Shown in pieces: positions 1-8,351 of a stretch of DNA of 20,616 nt. The DNA comes from JBASRP01 sp044866075. Its GTDB lineage: Bacteria; Actinomycetota; AC-67. Position numbers and translations under genes: made by a program. Each line of letters begins with the position of its first letter. Positions within the stretch are counted from its first letter, which is position 1. Location of the stretch: contig JBIOTQ010000148.1 in the NCBI GenBank assembly GCA_044866075.1, forward strand, positions 1 through 20,616, written 5' to 3'. The notes beneath the pieces were generated by a model. It was not told where the DNA came from and did no database searches. It saw only the letters and a list, made by a program, of their open reading frames with translations.

Positions 1-867
1 GGCAGCCGCCATGTCTTTCTCGGCCTGGCTCAGGTCGTTCTGAGCGCCGGCGAGAGCCTCCAGTTGCTCGGCGGTGGATTGCCCCTCGTTCGCGCCCGGA
101 AGCGGCTGTGCCCCTAACGAACGCTCGAGTCCGGCAAGAGCGGTCAGCTTCGGCAGCGCGTCTGGGTCCGTCGCCGAGAGCAGCTTGGATTCCGCGCGGT
201 CGATGGCCTCCTGCGCGGCGGCCAGATCCTTTGCATTGGCGAGTTGCTTCGCGAGATCCTCCAGCGTTCGTGCGAGCTCCTTCTGTTCCTCCGTCGTGGC
301 CTTCGCGCGCGCTTCGGCGGCGAGACGTTTGGCGAAGTCCGCCTGGGCTTTGACCGCGCGCTCCTCCGAGCGCTGACGGGCGACGCGGGCGTCGGCCGGT
401 GTCGGCAGGACGGCGAGCACGGCGGCCGCGGCGAGAAGCAGCGCCGCTGCCCCGGTACGGCGGGGAGGTACGCGAACGGGCACGGCATCCTTCGCGCGTC
501 GGCCGCTCGCGAAGCGCATCGCGCGATCGACCTGCAACGGCTCGATCGGGCCGTCGGCGCCGCGCGCGGCGATCTCCCACGCCGTCGCGATCTGATCGTG
601 GCTCCGCAGACCTTTATCGCAGGCACGCGCAGCGAGACCGAGGGGAAGGGGCATCGTCGCCGCGCGCGCGGCGAGTGCGACGAGGACGGCGGCAAGCGTG
701 TACCACGCGCCTCGCTCTACCGGCCCGAGTGGAACCCAGCGCCCGACGAGGAACAGCGCGACGAGAAGGGCGCCCGCGCCGAGCGCGGCGGTCGACGCGG
801 TGAACAGGAGCCATGCGACCCGAAGCCGCCGCCGCGCGCTGCGCAGGAGCTTCTCGAATGCAGGCAT
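1..867 (-). CDS. membrane-anchored coiled-coil protein, C-terminus beyond the window
   Basis: Reading the minus strand from ATG 867-865 gives 289 uninterrupted codons to the left edge, so the protein is incomplete at its C-terminus. Residues about 18-42 and 53-72 are hydrophobic helices, a third lies at about 139-156, and from about 160 to the edge the chain is Ala/Glu/Lys/Gln-rich and heptad-like, predicting a long extra-membrane coiled coil. The start overlaps the permease stop by one base (TGATG), so it is very probably translationally coupled as the last visible gene of the ABC operon. The hydrophobic hairpin followed by a coiled coil suggests a structural or scaffold partner of the transporter. 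I do not recognise the family and assign no function. Confidence 0.7.
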   Translation of the reverse strand, partial: MPAFEKLLRSARRRLRVAWLLFTASTAALGAGALLVALFLVGRWVPLGPVERGAWYTLAAVLVALAARAATMPLPLGLAARACDKGLRSHDQIATAWEIAARGADGPIEPLQVDRAMRFASGRRAKDAVPVRVPPRRTGAAALLLAAAAVLAVLPTPADARVARQRSEERAVKAQADFAKRLAAEARAKATTEEQKELARTLEDLAKQLANAKDLAAAQEAIDRAESKLLSATDPDALPKLTALAGLERSLGAQPLPGANEGQSTAEQLEALAGAQNDLSQAEKDMAAA

Positions 868-1910
868 CACGCTTCACCGGAGCGGACGCGGCGGCCGAGG
901 AGTCTCCGCAAACCGCGCGACGGCGCTCGCACGCCCGACACTGCGATGAGGTAGCAGATGACCGAGATCGCGCCGTACCAGATCACCATCCCCGCCCAGA
1001 CGGGAAGGCGCCGCGGTGGCCGCACTACCTGCTGGACACCGAATCCCTGGGTCGCGTCGGGAGGGGCTACATCGACGTTCGGCGCGATGGGGACGGGAAC
1101 GGGGCCGCCGCCGAGGGGGACCGCGAACGCGCGCCCCTGGAACTGCTGGATGAACTGAGGCTGCATTCCGAGGAAATTGAACAAGCTCGAGAAGGGTGTG
1201 GAGGGTCCGCCGGAGGCGCCCGACCCTCGCAGCGCCGACGCCGTCCCGAGGAACGGGTTGACCACGAGACCCCACACATGTCCGGACGAGTTGCCGCCCC
1301 GGCGCTCTACAACGACGCGAGCCAGCCCATACGAGGCGACCGTCCCAAGCGTTAGGACGCCGACGAGCGCGTAAGCGAGAACCGTCGCGCTGACCGTCCG
1401 GCGGAGCAGGGACGAAAGCGCGATGCCGGCCATCGCGATGGTGAACCCCGTCAAGATCACCATGGCGTACCCGCGCAGGACATCAAGAGGTGTAACGCCG
1501 CCGAGGATGAAGCTGACGCTCATGAGAGGAGCCGTCGCGAGGATGAGCAGCATCATGAACGCGAGCGACGAGAAGAGCTTACCGAGGACGATCGAGCGTG
1601 GGCGCAGCAACGTGACCTGCAAGAGCGGGAACGTCTGTCGTTCGCGTTCGCCGGTGATGGATGCCGCCGTGAATCCGGGGACGAGGAAGCAGATCAGCAT
1701 GAGTGTGAAGAACAACAGGAAGTGGAAGACCGCGCGACCGATCCCCGCCGCCGCGAGAGGATCGAACCCCGATTGTGTCGACAGGACGCGTTCGGTCGCG
1801 AACGCGACCATGCCGAGAACGAGCAAGTAGACCGTCAGGACGATCGGGGCGCGAAGCGTGCGCATGCGCTCCTTCAGCTCGCGCGCGAGGATCGGGTTCA
1901 TGGCGCGCAT
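867..1910 (-). CDS. ABC-2 type transporter permease
   Basis: 347 aa integral membrane protein. Hydrophobic segments lie near residues 22-40, 61-82, 112-136, 145-169, 174-196 and 304-325. After the second one the conserved ABC-2 feature ITGERERQTFPLLQVTLL appears (about 85-102), as in NatB/GldF-like permeases. A long Gly/Pro-rich loop (about 205-300) separates the last helix and is probably extracytoplasmic. The start chosen is ATG 1910-1908, which overlaps the ATPase stop as TGATG; a second ATG three codons on is a possible alternative. Its partner is the ATPase immediately upstream. The substrate cannot be read from the sequence. Confidence 0.87.
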   Translation of the reverse strand: MRAMNPILARELKERMRTLRAPIVLTVYLLVLGMVAFATERVLSTQSGFDPLAAAGIGRAVFHFLLFFTLMLICFLVPGFTAASITGERERQTFPLLQVTLLRPRSIVLGKLFSSLAFMMLLILATAPLMSVSFILGGVTPLDVLRGYAMVILTGFTIAMAGIALSSLLRRTVSATVLAYALVGVLTLGTVASYGLARVVVERRGGNSSGHVWGLVVNPFLGTASALRGSGASGGPSTPFSSLFNFLGMQPQFIQQFQGRAFAVPLGGGPVPVPIAPNVDVAPPDATQGFGVQQVVRPPRRLPVWAGMVIWYGAISVICYLIAVSGVRAPSRGLRRLLGRRVRSGEA

Positions 1911-2893
1911 CAGGTCACGATCCCCTTCGTCACGCGCAGGAAGATCTCCTCGAGCCCGGTCTCGACCTCGCTGAACTCGATCACGGGCACGCCCGCGTCG
2001 ACGAGGTTCCGCAGCAGCGCGACGGCGTCTTCCTCCGTTCCGGGAAGCTCCACCTCGACCGCACCGTTCTCTTCGGGATCGGCGACGACAGCCGCGTGTT
2101 TCTCGATCGTCTCGCGCAGTCGCCCGCTGCCGTCGCCTGCCGCGCGGACGCGGAAGCGCCGCGAGACCGACAGACCCGAGAGGATCTCGCCGGGCGATCC
2201 TTGGGCGATGAGGCTGCCCGCCTCCATGATCGCGACGTGAGAACAGATCTCCTCAAGCTCGGAGAGGATGTGGCTCGAGATCAGGATCGTCTTCCCCATT
2301 TTCTGCAGCTCGTGCAGCAGCACGCGGAGCTCGACGCGCGCGCGCGGGTCGAGCCCCGACGCCGGCTCGTCCAGGACGAGCAGCGCAGGATCGTGAACGA
2401 GAGCGCGAGCGAGTCCGAGTCGCTGCTTCATGCCGCGTGACAGCGAGTTGACGAACGCGTCGCGCTTGCCGCTGAGGTCGACGAGCTCGAGGAGATCGTC
2501 GACGAGCCGTTCACGCTTGGCGGCGGGTACCCCGTACGACGCGGCGAAGAAGTCAAGGTATTCGCGCACCCGGAGGTCGTCGTAGATGCCGAAGAAGTCG
2601 GGCATGTAGCCGATCGACGCGCGAACGCTACGTGGCTCGAGGACGGGATCGTGTCCGCAGACGATCGCGAGGCCGGACGTCGGTATCAGCAGCGTCGAGA
2701 GCATGAGGAACGTCGTCGTCTTCCCCGCCCCGTTCGGACCGACGATGCCCGTGATCGATCCGCGTCCTACCGTCAGGTTGAGGTCGCGCACGGCCGCGGT
2801 CGACCCGAACACGCGACCGAGATTCTCGGTCCAGAGGATCGGCTCGCCGTCGCGATCGTCGACGGTCGTGACCACCGGAGCGGCGTCGCTCAC
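1910..2893 (-). CDS. ABC transporter ATP-binding protein (NatA/CcmA-like)
   Basis: 327 aa from GTG 2893-2891, whose first bases overlap the upstream stop as GTGA; a longer reading upstream lies inside the preceding gene and is not credible. All nucleotide-binding motifs are visible: Walker A GPNGAGKT at 52-59, Q-loop region IGYMPDFFGIYDDL with Asp99 at the usual Gln position (a variant I recall in this subfamily), signature LSRGM at 151-155, Walker B LLVLDEP at 171-177 and switch His208. A C-terminal extension of about 90 residues follows, as in ABC-2 ATPases. It should power the adjacent permease. Overlaps on both sides show strict co-translation with its neighbours. Confidence 0.92.
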   Translation of the reverse strand: MSDAAPVVTTVDDRDGEPILWTENLGRVFGSTAAVRDLNLTVGRGSITGIVGPNGAGKTTTFLMLSTLLIPTSGLAIVCGHDPVLEPRSVRASIGYMPDFFGIYDDLRVREYLDFFAASYGVPAAKRERLVDDLLELVDLSGKRDAFVNSLSRGMKQRLGLARALVHDPALLVLDEPASGLDPRARVELRVLLHELQKMGKTILISSHILSELEEICSHVAIMEAGSLIAQGSPGEILSGLSVSRRFRVRAAGDGSGRLRETIEKHAAVVADPEENGAVEVELPGTEEDAVALLRNLVDAGVPVIEFSEVETGLEEIFLRVTKGIVT

Positions 2894-5076
2894 GCGAGCA
2901 CCGCCGTCAGAGAGAGGCCTTCTGCCGCAACCGGCATCGCGAAGTCGGACGATATCCGAACGAGCACGTCGCCCTCGGGGGAGACGGCTTTGGCCGGGTC
3001 GAGATGGATCGAGTCGCCGCTCACGCGCAGAGCGCTCCACCTCTTCCGCTTGAAGTCGTAGAAGGAGAGGGACGTCCCTTTCCCGACCGCCTCCGGGGCG
3101 ACCGGCTGACCTGTGTTCGGGTCGATGTTGATCGGACCGAACTTCCCGAACCCGATGGCGCCGAGATCCACCGTCGACAGGGTCAGCTCGCGCGCGCGGC
3201 GGGGGAGCTCGAAACGCACGATCGATCGTTTGGCGTTCTGGATCATCGCGAACGGGCTGAAGTTCGGGTCGAGGATCCCGTCGGAATCGATGACGGAGCG
3301 CCGGATGGCCGCGGCAGGCACGTCGGCGCCCGCCGGGTAGGTCAGTCGCAGGGGCGCGATGACGAGCATGTTCCCTTCAACGCGACCGAGGCCGAGCGAC
3401 CCGGAGGCCTCGGCGAGCTCGGCGGAGCCGATCAGGAAGGCGTTCCCGGGCTCGCCGAGTCCCGCCGTCGCGCGGGCGCGCCGCAGGAGCGCGAAGAATC
3501 CGTCCGGTCGCGGTCCGAACACGCTCGAATCGAAGCCGTTCTCGAAGAATGCCTCCTCGATGGAGGAAAGCGGCCCGCGTCTGGTCTCCGCCACCGTCAC
3601 AGTGGACGACTGGCCGGGCGCCATCGAACCGATCGACTGAACCGACGATCCGACGATAACCGACGCGCCCCGCAGCGCGAACGGCGCTGGGTTCCGCACG
3701 GTTCCCTTGTACTGGAAAGAGCCGACGGTCAGCGTCCCGGCGCTTTTCGCCTCTATCGCGCGCGTCCGCCGCGCGGCGGCCGTCCCAAACGCTCCGATCG
3801 ACAGGTTGAAGCCCACGTCGACGCCGTCACGATCGGCGACAACACGCGGGATCTGATCGGCGGCCCCGGCGCCGGGCAGGATCGCGTCGGTCAACCAATC
3901 GCCTGAGAGTCGGACGTGCTCGGTCCCGCCGGTTCGCGACAGGACGCCGAGCGCCACGAGGTCGCGCTCTCCGCTCCCGTCGATGGTCACGATCGCGACC
4001 CCCTGCACGATCGGAACGTTCCGCACGCCGCGCCCGGCGACGAACGCGCCGGCGGCGAAAACGATCGCGAGGATGGGGACCGTTATCCAAGCGAGCTCGC
4101 GGCGCTTCATCCGCGCAAGCACGATGAAGTTGACCGGACCGGCCAGAGCGACGTACCCGAGAACGAACGTGAGCAGCCACCCGATCGTTGGGCGCCGGAA
4201 GCGTCCGGACTGGCTGAGCGACTCCTGCCATTCGTTCGACGCGAGGTCGTCGCCCGCCCAGCGCATGACGTCTTGAGCACGCAGCGCGCGAGACCACATC
4301 GCCCCGCCGGCGCGCCAGGCCGACGACCGGAGGCTTGCAAGAGCGACCGTAACGTTGCCGAGACCGTCGCGTGTGCGCCGCAGGTCGCCGCCGCCGGTTC
4401 CACGCAGAGCCGCCGGCAGGAACCGGAGGGCGGCTTCCGAGGCCGCGGCCACAACCAGATCTCCGCCCTGCTGTGCGTATCCCGTGATCGCTGCGATCTG
4501 TCGCGGCGACAACGTTGCGCCGGCTTCGGCCTCGACGACGAGGTGGGTCAGGCCCCGGAGCGCTTCCGCGCCGAGGTCGACGAGCTCCCGCGCGACGGGG
4601 ACCACCTTGGCGTCGACACCCAGGATCGGAAGGGGGACGCTCGTCGCCGGCGGAGCGTCGACGGAGATGACCCCGATGAGTGGCTCCGTGGTGATCGTCG
4701 ATCCGCTGATCGTCGCGTGCCCTGCAACGGCCCCACTCTTGTCTATGGCGGAGACGTCCCCCGTCGTCGCGCGGGGGAGGAGAAGGTGGATCACTTTGCG
4801 GCTGCCGCCCGGCACCTCGAGTGGCTGTTCGATGAAGACGACGTTCTGGGGGCCTTGAACCGTGACCCGAAGGATCCCGGAGAAGAAGCCGTCGGATTCG
4901 GCGAGGACCCGGAGTGGTGCCGGGGCGCCCTGACGGGTGGTACCCGCGAAGCCCATCGAGGCGTCGAGCCGCACCTTGGGCGTCGCGGCTGTGGCCGGGA
5001 CCGCGATCGGGACGAGCACCAGCGATGCCGCGAGCGCGGCCCCCGCGAGCGTTCGCCGTCGCGTAGTCGCTCCCAT
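2890..5076 (-). CDS. secreted/membrane protein of an ABC transporter operon, 728 aa
   Basis: The N-terminus has a clear Sec signal (Arg-rich n-region, hydrophobic core at about 10-26, AxA cleavage region ending near 31). Residues about 35-150 look like beta-sandwich. Residues 150-215 resemble the GATase-like alpha/beta fold of Gld-type accessory proteins (LSPRQIAAITGYAQQGGDLV). Two transmembrane helices follow at about 298-320 and 327-350, with the motif GYVALAGPVNFIVLARMKRR between them; the C-terminal 370 residues are probably outside the membrane. It is the first gene of a four-gene operon and overlaps the ATPase by 4 nt. It probably supplies the extracytoplasmic part of the transporter. 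The start is ATG 5076-5074; GAGGG abuts it, and TAGAGC lies 7 nt upstream. Family assignment is inference. Confidence 0.75.
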   Translation of the reverse strand: MGATTRRRTLAGAALAASLVLVPIAVPATAATPKVRLDASMGFAGTTRQGAPAPLRVLAESDGFFSGILRVTVQGPQNVVFIEQPLEVPGGSRKVIHLLLPRATTGDVSAIDKSGAVAGHATISGSTITTEPLIGVISVDAPPATSVPLPILGVDAKVVPVARELVDLGAEALRGLTHLVVEAEAGATLSPRQIAAITGYAQQGGDLVVAAASEAALRFLPAALRGTGGGDLRRTRDGLGNVTVALASLRSSAWRAGGAMWSRALRAQDVMRWAGDDLASNEWQESLSQSGRFRRPTIGWLLTFVLGYVALAGPVNFIVLARMKRRELAWITVPILAIVFAAGAFVAGRGVRNVPIVQGVAIVTIDGSGERDLVALGVLSRTGGTEHVRLSGDWLTDAILPGAGAADQIPRVVADRDGVDVGFNLSIGAFGTAAARRTRAIEAKSAGTLTVGSFQYKGTVRNPAPFALRGASVIVGSSVQSIGSMAPGQSSTVTVAETRRGPLSSIEEAFFENGFDSSVFGPRPDGFFALLRRARATAGLGEPGNAFLIGSAELAEASGSLGLGRVEGNMLVIAPLRLTYPAGADVPAAAIRRSVIDSDGILDPNFSPFAMIQNAKRSIVRFELPRRARELTLSTVDLGAIGFGKFGPINIDPNTGQPVAPEAVGKGTSLSFYDFKRKRWSALRVSGDSIHLDPAKAVSPEGDVLVRISSDFAMPVAAEGLSLTAVLA

Positions 5077-5266
5077 CCCTCACGCTCTAGGACGTTTTGC
5101 GTCGTCGAGCGGTTCCATCCCCGCGTCCCTCGCCCAAACTATGGCCTACAAGCCCTACGCGGGCAACGGCCTTTCGTTTCAGGACCTCTCAGGTTTCAGG
5201 AGGGCCGGCCGGACGACCATGTACGAAAGGACGGGTCCGTGCGGCCGGAAGCGCAACGGGGGCTCG
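5077..5266. other. intergenic region between sulfur operon and ABC operon
   Basis: 190 bp without a credible gene. It must hold the end of the sulfur operon and the promoter of the ABC operon, both on the minus strand. A 9-bp direct repeat GTTTCAGGA occurs at 5176-5184 and 5193-5201. An imperfect hairpin can form between CCGGCC (5205-5210) and GGCCGG (5243-5248) and may end the sulfur operon transcript, though no T-run follows. No convincing -35/-10 pair was found; TAGAGC, 7 nt before the 728-aa start, is one base off the TANNNT box used elsewhere in the window. Confidence 0.4.
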
Positions 5267-5521
5267 TTAACCCGCGCGCTCGAGGTCGATCGAGATCGCC
5301 TCGTCGCCGCCGCTCGCGACCTGGACGGTTTGCGTGTGGGTCGAGGCCCCGGCGGCCTTTGCCTCGAGCGTCCACGACCCTTCCGCGACGTGGAACGTGA
5401 ACTTGCCGTCGTCCTTCGTGTACTGCTCGGACACGAACTCGCCCGACGGCCCTGCGAGACGCAGGTACACGCCGCCGGCCGGCGCTCCGTCGATCTTCGC
5501 TTCCCCGGTGATCGAAGGCAT
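5267..5521 (-). CDS. SseC-like DUF1416 protein
   Basis: 84 aa from ATG 5521-5519, preceded by GGAGG with a 5-nt spacer; a longer reading is possible but has no such site. The sequence is one small beta-sandwich (carboxypeptidase regulatory-like fold). ITGEAKIDGAPAGGVYLRL, then DDGKFTFHVAEGSWTLEAKAAG, lines up with what I recall of mycobacterial SseC (DUF1416), a protein encoded beside thiosulfate sulfurtransferase genes. It is the last gene of the cysH-sirA operon, 10 bp after the zinc-ribbon gene, so a role in sulfur assimilation is likely. The biochemical function of the family is not established. It differs from the mycobacterial proteins in lacking their longer N-terminus. Confidence 0.75.
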   Translation of the reverse strand: MPSITGEAKIDGAPAGGVYLRLAGPSGEFVSEQYTKDDGKFTFHVAEGSWTLEAKAAGASTHTQTVQVASGGDEAISIDLERAG

Positions 5522-5531
5522 CCCTTCCTCC

Positions 5532-5714
5532 TTACAGATCCTCCGGCGCACCCACACGCCGGAACTCGAGCTTCCACAGTCGATCGCACGTCGAGCAGTG
5601 GTACGTGCCGTGTTCCTCGGCCGGCCGGATGTCCTGCTCGCCGCAGTACGGGCAGTAGTAGGGCTGTGCGCGCGGCGTCGGCGAATCGCCGGAGTGCGCG
5701 GCGCCGGCGCTCAT
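5532..5714 (-). CDS. small zinc-ribbon protein of the sulfite reductase operon
   Basis: 60 aa. Two CxxC knuckles, CPYC (21-24) and CSTC (40-43), form a single zinc ribbon with a short basic/aromatic tail (LWKLEFRR). The start overlaps the sirA stop by 4 nt (ATGA), so it is translated with the reductase. Small ORFs of this kind accompany sulfite reductase/cysH clusters in other Actinobacteria as far as I recall. A role as a metal carrier, an electron-transfer partner or a regulator is possible; none can be chosen from sequence. Too short and divergent for a family name. Confidence 0.8.
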   Translation of the reverse strand: MSAGAAHSGDSPTPRAQPYYCPYCGEQDIRPAEEHGTYHCSTCDRLWKLEFRRVGAPEDL

Positions 5715-7456
5715 CGGACCGCGGGGGTCGCGAACTCGGTCAGCTCCGCGTCGGAGAGCCCGTTCACGAAGTCCGCGAAGTTCTTGTGCCCGTTCCGGCG
5801 CACCAGGTACCGGCGCAGGAGCGTCTCGACGTAGTCGGTGAGGTCCTCGCCTAACACGCGCACGCCGCGCGCCTTGCGGCCGAACGCGTGCCCGTCGCCG
5901 AGGTGGCCGCCCAGGTGCACGAGGAACCCGTCCGACTTGGTTCCGTTGGTGCGGGACATGATGGCGCCCATCAACCCGATGTCGGCGATCTGGAACCGCG
6001 CGCAGGAGTTCGGGCAGCCGTTGACGTTGATGCGGATGTCCTCGTCGAAGTCGGGGAGGCGCTCCTCGAGCTCGCGGTAAAGTTGCTGCGCGCGCATCTT
6101 GGTCTCGGCCAGCGCGAGCTTGCAGAACTCGATGCCGGTGCAGGCCATCGTCCCACGGCGGAAGGCGCTCGGCCTCACACGCAAGTCCTCGGACTCCAGA
6201 GCGGAGACCAGCTCCTCGACCCGCTCGGGCGGGACGTCGAGGATGACCATCTTCTGTTGCGTCGTCGTCCTGGTACGTCCGGACCCGTACTCCTCGGCCA
6301 GGCCGGCGACCGCCGTCAGCTGGTGCCCGTAGATGCGGCCCGCCTTGGGAGCGAAGCCGACGTACAGCCTGCCGTCCTTCTGCTCGAAAACTCCGACGTG
6401 GTCGCGCTGGCCGGTGAGGGACGGCGGCGGCGCTTCACCGTCGGGCAGCGCGTACCCCAGGTACTCGTTCTGCATCACCTCGCGGAACTTCTCGGCCCCC
6501 CAGTCGGCGACGAGGAACTTGAGGCGCGCGCGGTTGCGGGAGCGGCGGTAGCCGTAGTCGCGGAACGTCCCGGTGACCGCGGCCCACACGTCGGGCACCC
6601 GGTCGGGGTCGACGAAGGCGCCGAGGCGCTTCGCGAAATGCGGGTTCGGTCCGAGGCCGCCGCCGACCCACAGGTCGAAGCCGGGCGTGCCGTCGGGCCC
6701 GTTCACGCCCACGAAAGAGATGTCGTTGATCTCGTGCTGCGCGCACTGCTGCACGCAGCCTGCCATCGACGTCTTGTACTTGCGCGGCAGGTTCGAGAAC
6801 GCCGAATCCCCAACGTATTTCTTATGCGTTAGTTGGATGGAGGGCGACGCGTCGATGATCTCGTCGTGGTCGACGCCCGCGAGCGGACAGCCGATCATGT
6901 TGCGCGGCGTGTCGCCGCACGCCTCGCAGGTCGTCAGCCCGACGCGCTCGATCTCTTCGAAGATCCGCGGCACGTCCTCGATCCGGATCCAGTGCAGCTG
7001 CACGTTCTGACGGTCGGTGACGTCGGCGACGTCGCGTCCGAAGCGTTCGGAGATCCATCCGATCGCGCGCAGCTGCTCCGACGTCAGCAACCCGCCCGCG
7101 ATGCGGATGCGGAGCATGAAGAACTCGTCCTCCAACTCCTCCGGTTCCGCCGTCGCCGTGATCCCCGCCGGCGTGCCCTGCTTCCGCTGGGTGTAGAGCC
7201 CCCACCAGCGGAAACGGGAACGCAGGTCCGGCGGCGCGATCGACCGGAACCCCTGCTTCGAGTAGATCTTTTCGATCCGCTCCCGAACGTTCAGGCCGTC
7301 GTCGTCGCGCTTCGTCTGCTCGGGCAGGTTCAGCGGTTCGTAGTAGCCGAGCTTCCACTGGCCCTGCCCGCGCTTCGGGCGCGTCGCGTCGCGCTTGGCG
7401 CGTTCTTCGGCGGCGCGGCGGTGCGCTTCGGGGCGGCCAGAGTCTGGAGCGGTCAT
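5711..7456 (-). CDS. sirA: ferredoxin-dependent assimilatory sulfite reductase (NirA/SirA type)
   Basis: 581 aa, normal for the family. It reduces sulfite to sulfide with six electrons from ferredoxin, using siroheme coupled to a [4Fe-4S] cluster. Cluster ligands are Cys439, Cys445 (ACTGIEFC) and Cys481, Cys485 (NGCPNSC). Tyr88 in RWWGLYTQR and Cys180 in TCEACGD are 92 residues apart, the same separation as the Tyr69-Cys161 cross-link described next to the siroheme of the M. tuberculosis enzyme, which favours sulfite over nitrite as substrate. The start is ATG 7456-7454, overlapping the cysH stop as ATGA. The context with APS reductase supports the sulfur rather than nitrogen role. A nitrite reductase cannot be fully excluded by sequence. 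Confidence 0.92.
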   Translation of the reverse strand: MTAPDSGRPEAHRRAAEERAKRDATRPKRGQGQWKLGYYEPLNLPEQTKRDDDGLNVRERIEKIYSKQGFRSIAPPDLRSRFRWWGLYTQRKQGTPAGITATAEPEELEDEFFMLRIRIAGGLLTSEQLRAIGWISERFGRDVADVTDRQNVQLHWIRIEDVPRIFEEIERVGLTTCEACGDTPRNMIGCPLAGVDHDEIIDASPSIQLTHKKYVGDSAFSNLPRKYKTSMAGCVQQCAQHEINDISFVGVNGPDGTPGFDLWVGGGLGPNPHFAKRLGAFVDPDRVPDVWAAVTGTFRDYGYRRSRNRARLKFLVADWGAEKFREVMQNEYLGYALPDGEAPPPSLTGQRDHVGVFEQKDGRLYVGFAPKAGRIYGHQLTAVAGLAEEYGSGRTRTTTQQKMVILDVPPERVEELVSALESEDLRVRPSAFRRGTMACTGIEFCKLALAETKMRAQQLYRELEERLPDFDEDIRINVNGCPNSCARFQIADIGLMGAIMSRTNGTKSDGFLVHLGGHLGDGHAFGRKARGVRVLGEDLTDYVETLLRRYLVRRNGHKNFADFVNGLSDAELTEFATPAVR

Positions 7457-8217
7457 GGTTGTGGTTTGGTGATCTCGTCGATCCACTCGAGCTCGGCATC
7501 GAACCGCTCGTGCGGCATCGCCTGGTGGAGGCCGCACTCCTTGTAGTCGGAGTTCTCCCACCACCAGCGGCCGGCGCGCTCGTCCTCGCCGGGCGCGTGC
7601 GCGCGGGTGCACGGATCGCAGCCGATCGACGTGTAGCCCTGGTCGTAGAGCGCGTTATAAGGAACGTTGTTCGTGCGGATGTAGTCCCACACGTCGTCGC
7701 GCGTCCAGTCGGCGACGGGGTTCACCTTGATGATGCCCCCGTGCTCCTCGTCGACGAGGACCTTCGGCGTGTCCGCGCGCGTGGCGCTCTGGTCACGCCG
7801 CAGGCCGGTGATCCACCCGTCGAGGTCAGTGAGCGCGCGGCGCAGCGGCTCGACCTTGCGGATGTGGCAGCAGAGCATGCGCAGGGTCTGGTGGCGCGTG
7901 AAGAGGTTCATCCCGTGCTGGCGCACCATCGCCTGCACGCGCTCGGTGTCGGGGACGTGAACGTCGATCTTGATGTCGTAGCGGTGACGGACCTGATCGA
8001 TCAGCTCGTGCGTCGCCTGGGGGAGGCGGCCCGTGTCGAGCGTGAAGATCCTCACGTCCGGCCGGATCTTGGTGGCCATGTCGATCAGCACCATCGACTC
8101 GGCCTGGAACGACGCCGAGATCGCGATGCGAGGGTGGAACTCCCCGAGCGCCCACGCCAACAGCTCGGAGGCATCGAGTGCCTCGAGCGACGGCAGCTCT
8201 TCGGCGGCGATCGTCAA
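7453..8217 (-). CDS. cysH: phosphoadenylyl/adenylyl-sulfate reductase (APS-type CysH)
   Basis: 254 aa. It reduces adenylylsulfate (APS) to sulfite with thioredoxin in assimilatory sulfate reduction. The PP-loop region AISASFQAES (32-41), the GLRRDQS motif (138-144) and the C-terminal catalytic Cys in ECGLH (Cys228) are present. The two cysteine pairs CCHIRKVEPL (116, 117) and GCDPC (200, 203) are the [4Fe-4S] ligands that separate APS reductases from PAPS-specific CysH. The start is TTG 8217-8215: an in-frame TAA lies six codons upstream, so it is the only good upstream start, with AGGG 7 nt before it. First gene of the operon; its product sulfite feeds SirA. No sulfate adenylyltransferase gene is in the window. 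Confidence 0.94.
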   Translation of the reverse strand: MTIAAEELPSLEALDASELLAWALGEFHPRIAISASFQAESMVLIDMATKIRPDVRIFTLDTGRLPQATHELIDQVRHRYDIKIDVHVPDTERVQAMVRQHGMNLFTRHQTLRMLCCHIRKVEPLRRALTDLDGWITGLRRDQSATRADTPKVLVDEEHGGIIKVNPVADWTRDDVWDYIRTNNVPYNALYDQGYTSIGCDPCTRAHAPGEDERAGRWWWENSDYKECGLHQAMPHERFDAELEWIDEITKPQP

Positions 8218-8278
8218 CGGTTTTCCCTATTCGTTAGATGGAAACCCAACGGGTGCTCCAGCCTTGTGACGTGGGATT

Positions 8279-8314
8279 TCCGACCATATTGGTCGGAGGG
8301 TGACCCTAAGTCAA
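8279..8314 (-). promoter_or_regulatory. cysH operon promoter with overlapping palindromic operator
   Basis: A perfect inverted repeat TCCGACCA-TAT-TGGTCGGA lies at 8279-8297, 62 bp upstream of the cysH start. On the minus strand TTGACT (8314-8309) makes a good -35 box, and with a 17-nt spacer the -10 (CAATAT, 8291-8286) falls inside the palindrome; TATGGT (8288-8283) is an alternative. A repressor bound there would block RNA polymerase. A sulfur- or Fe-S-sensing regulator (for example Rrf2/CymR-like) is a reasonable guess; the regulator is not in the window. Confidence 0.6.
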
Positions 8315-8351
8315 GCTGTTCGCCCGGTAGAAATAGTGTAAACCTCGAAGC

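Noticed and set aside
1910..3040. 376-aa form of the ABC ATPase
   Set aside because: The extra 49 residues are Arg-rich and overlap the upstream gene; GTG 2893 with the GTGA overlap is the natural start.
3916..5400. 494-codon open frame on the plus strand
   Set aside because: It lies antisense to the 728-aa gene; its composition (Arg/Glu/Asp/Gly-rich, no domain) is that of a high-G+C shadow frame.
5888..6832. Long plus-strand open frame across the sulfite reductase gene
   Set aside because: Antisense shadow of sirA, which has complete catalytic motifs on the minus strand.
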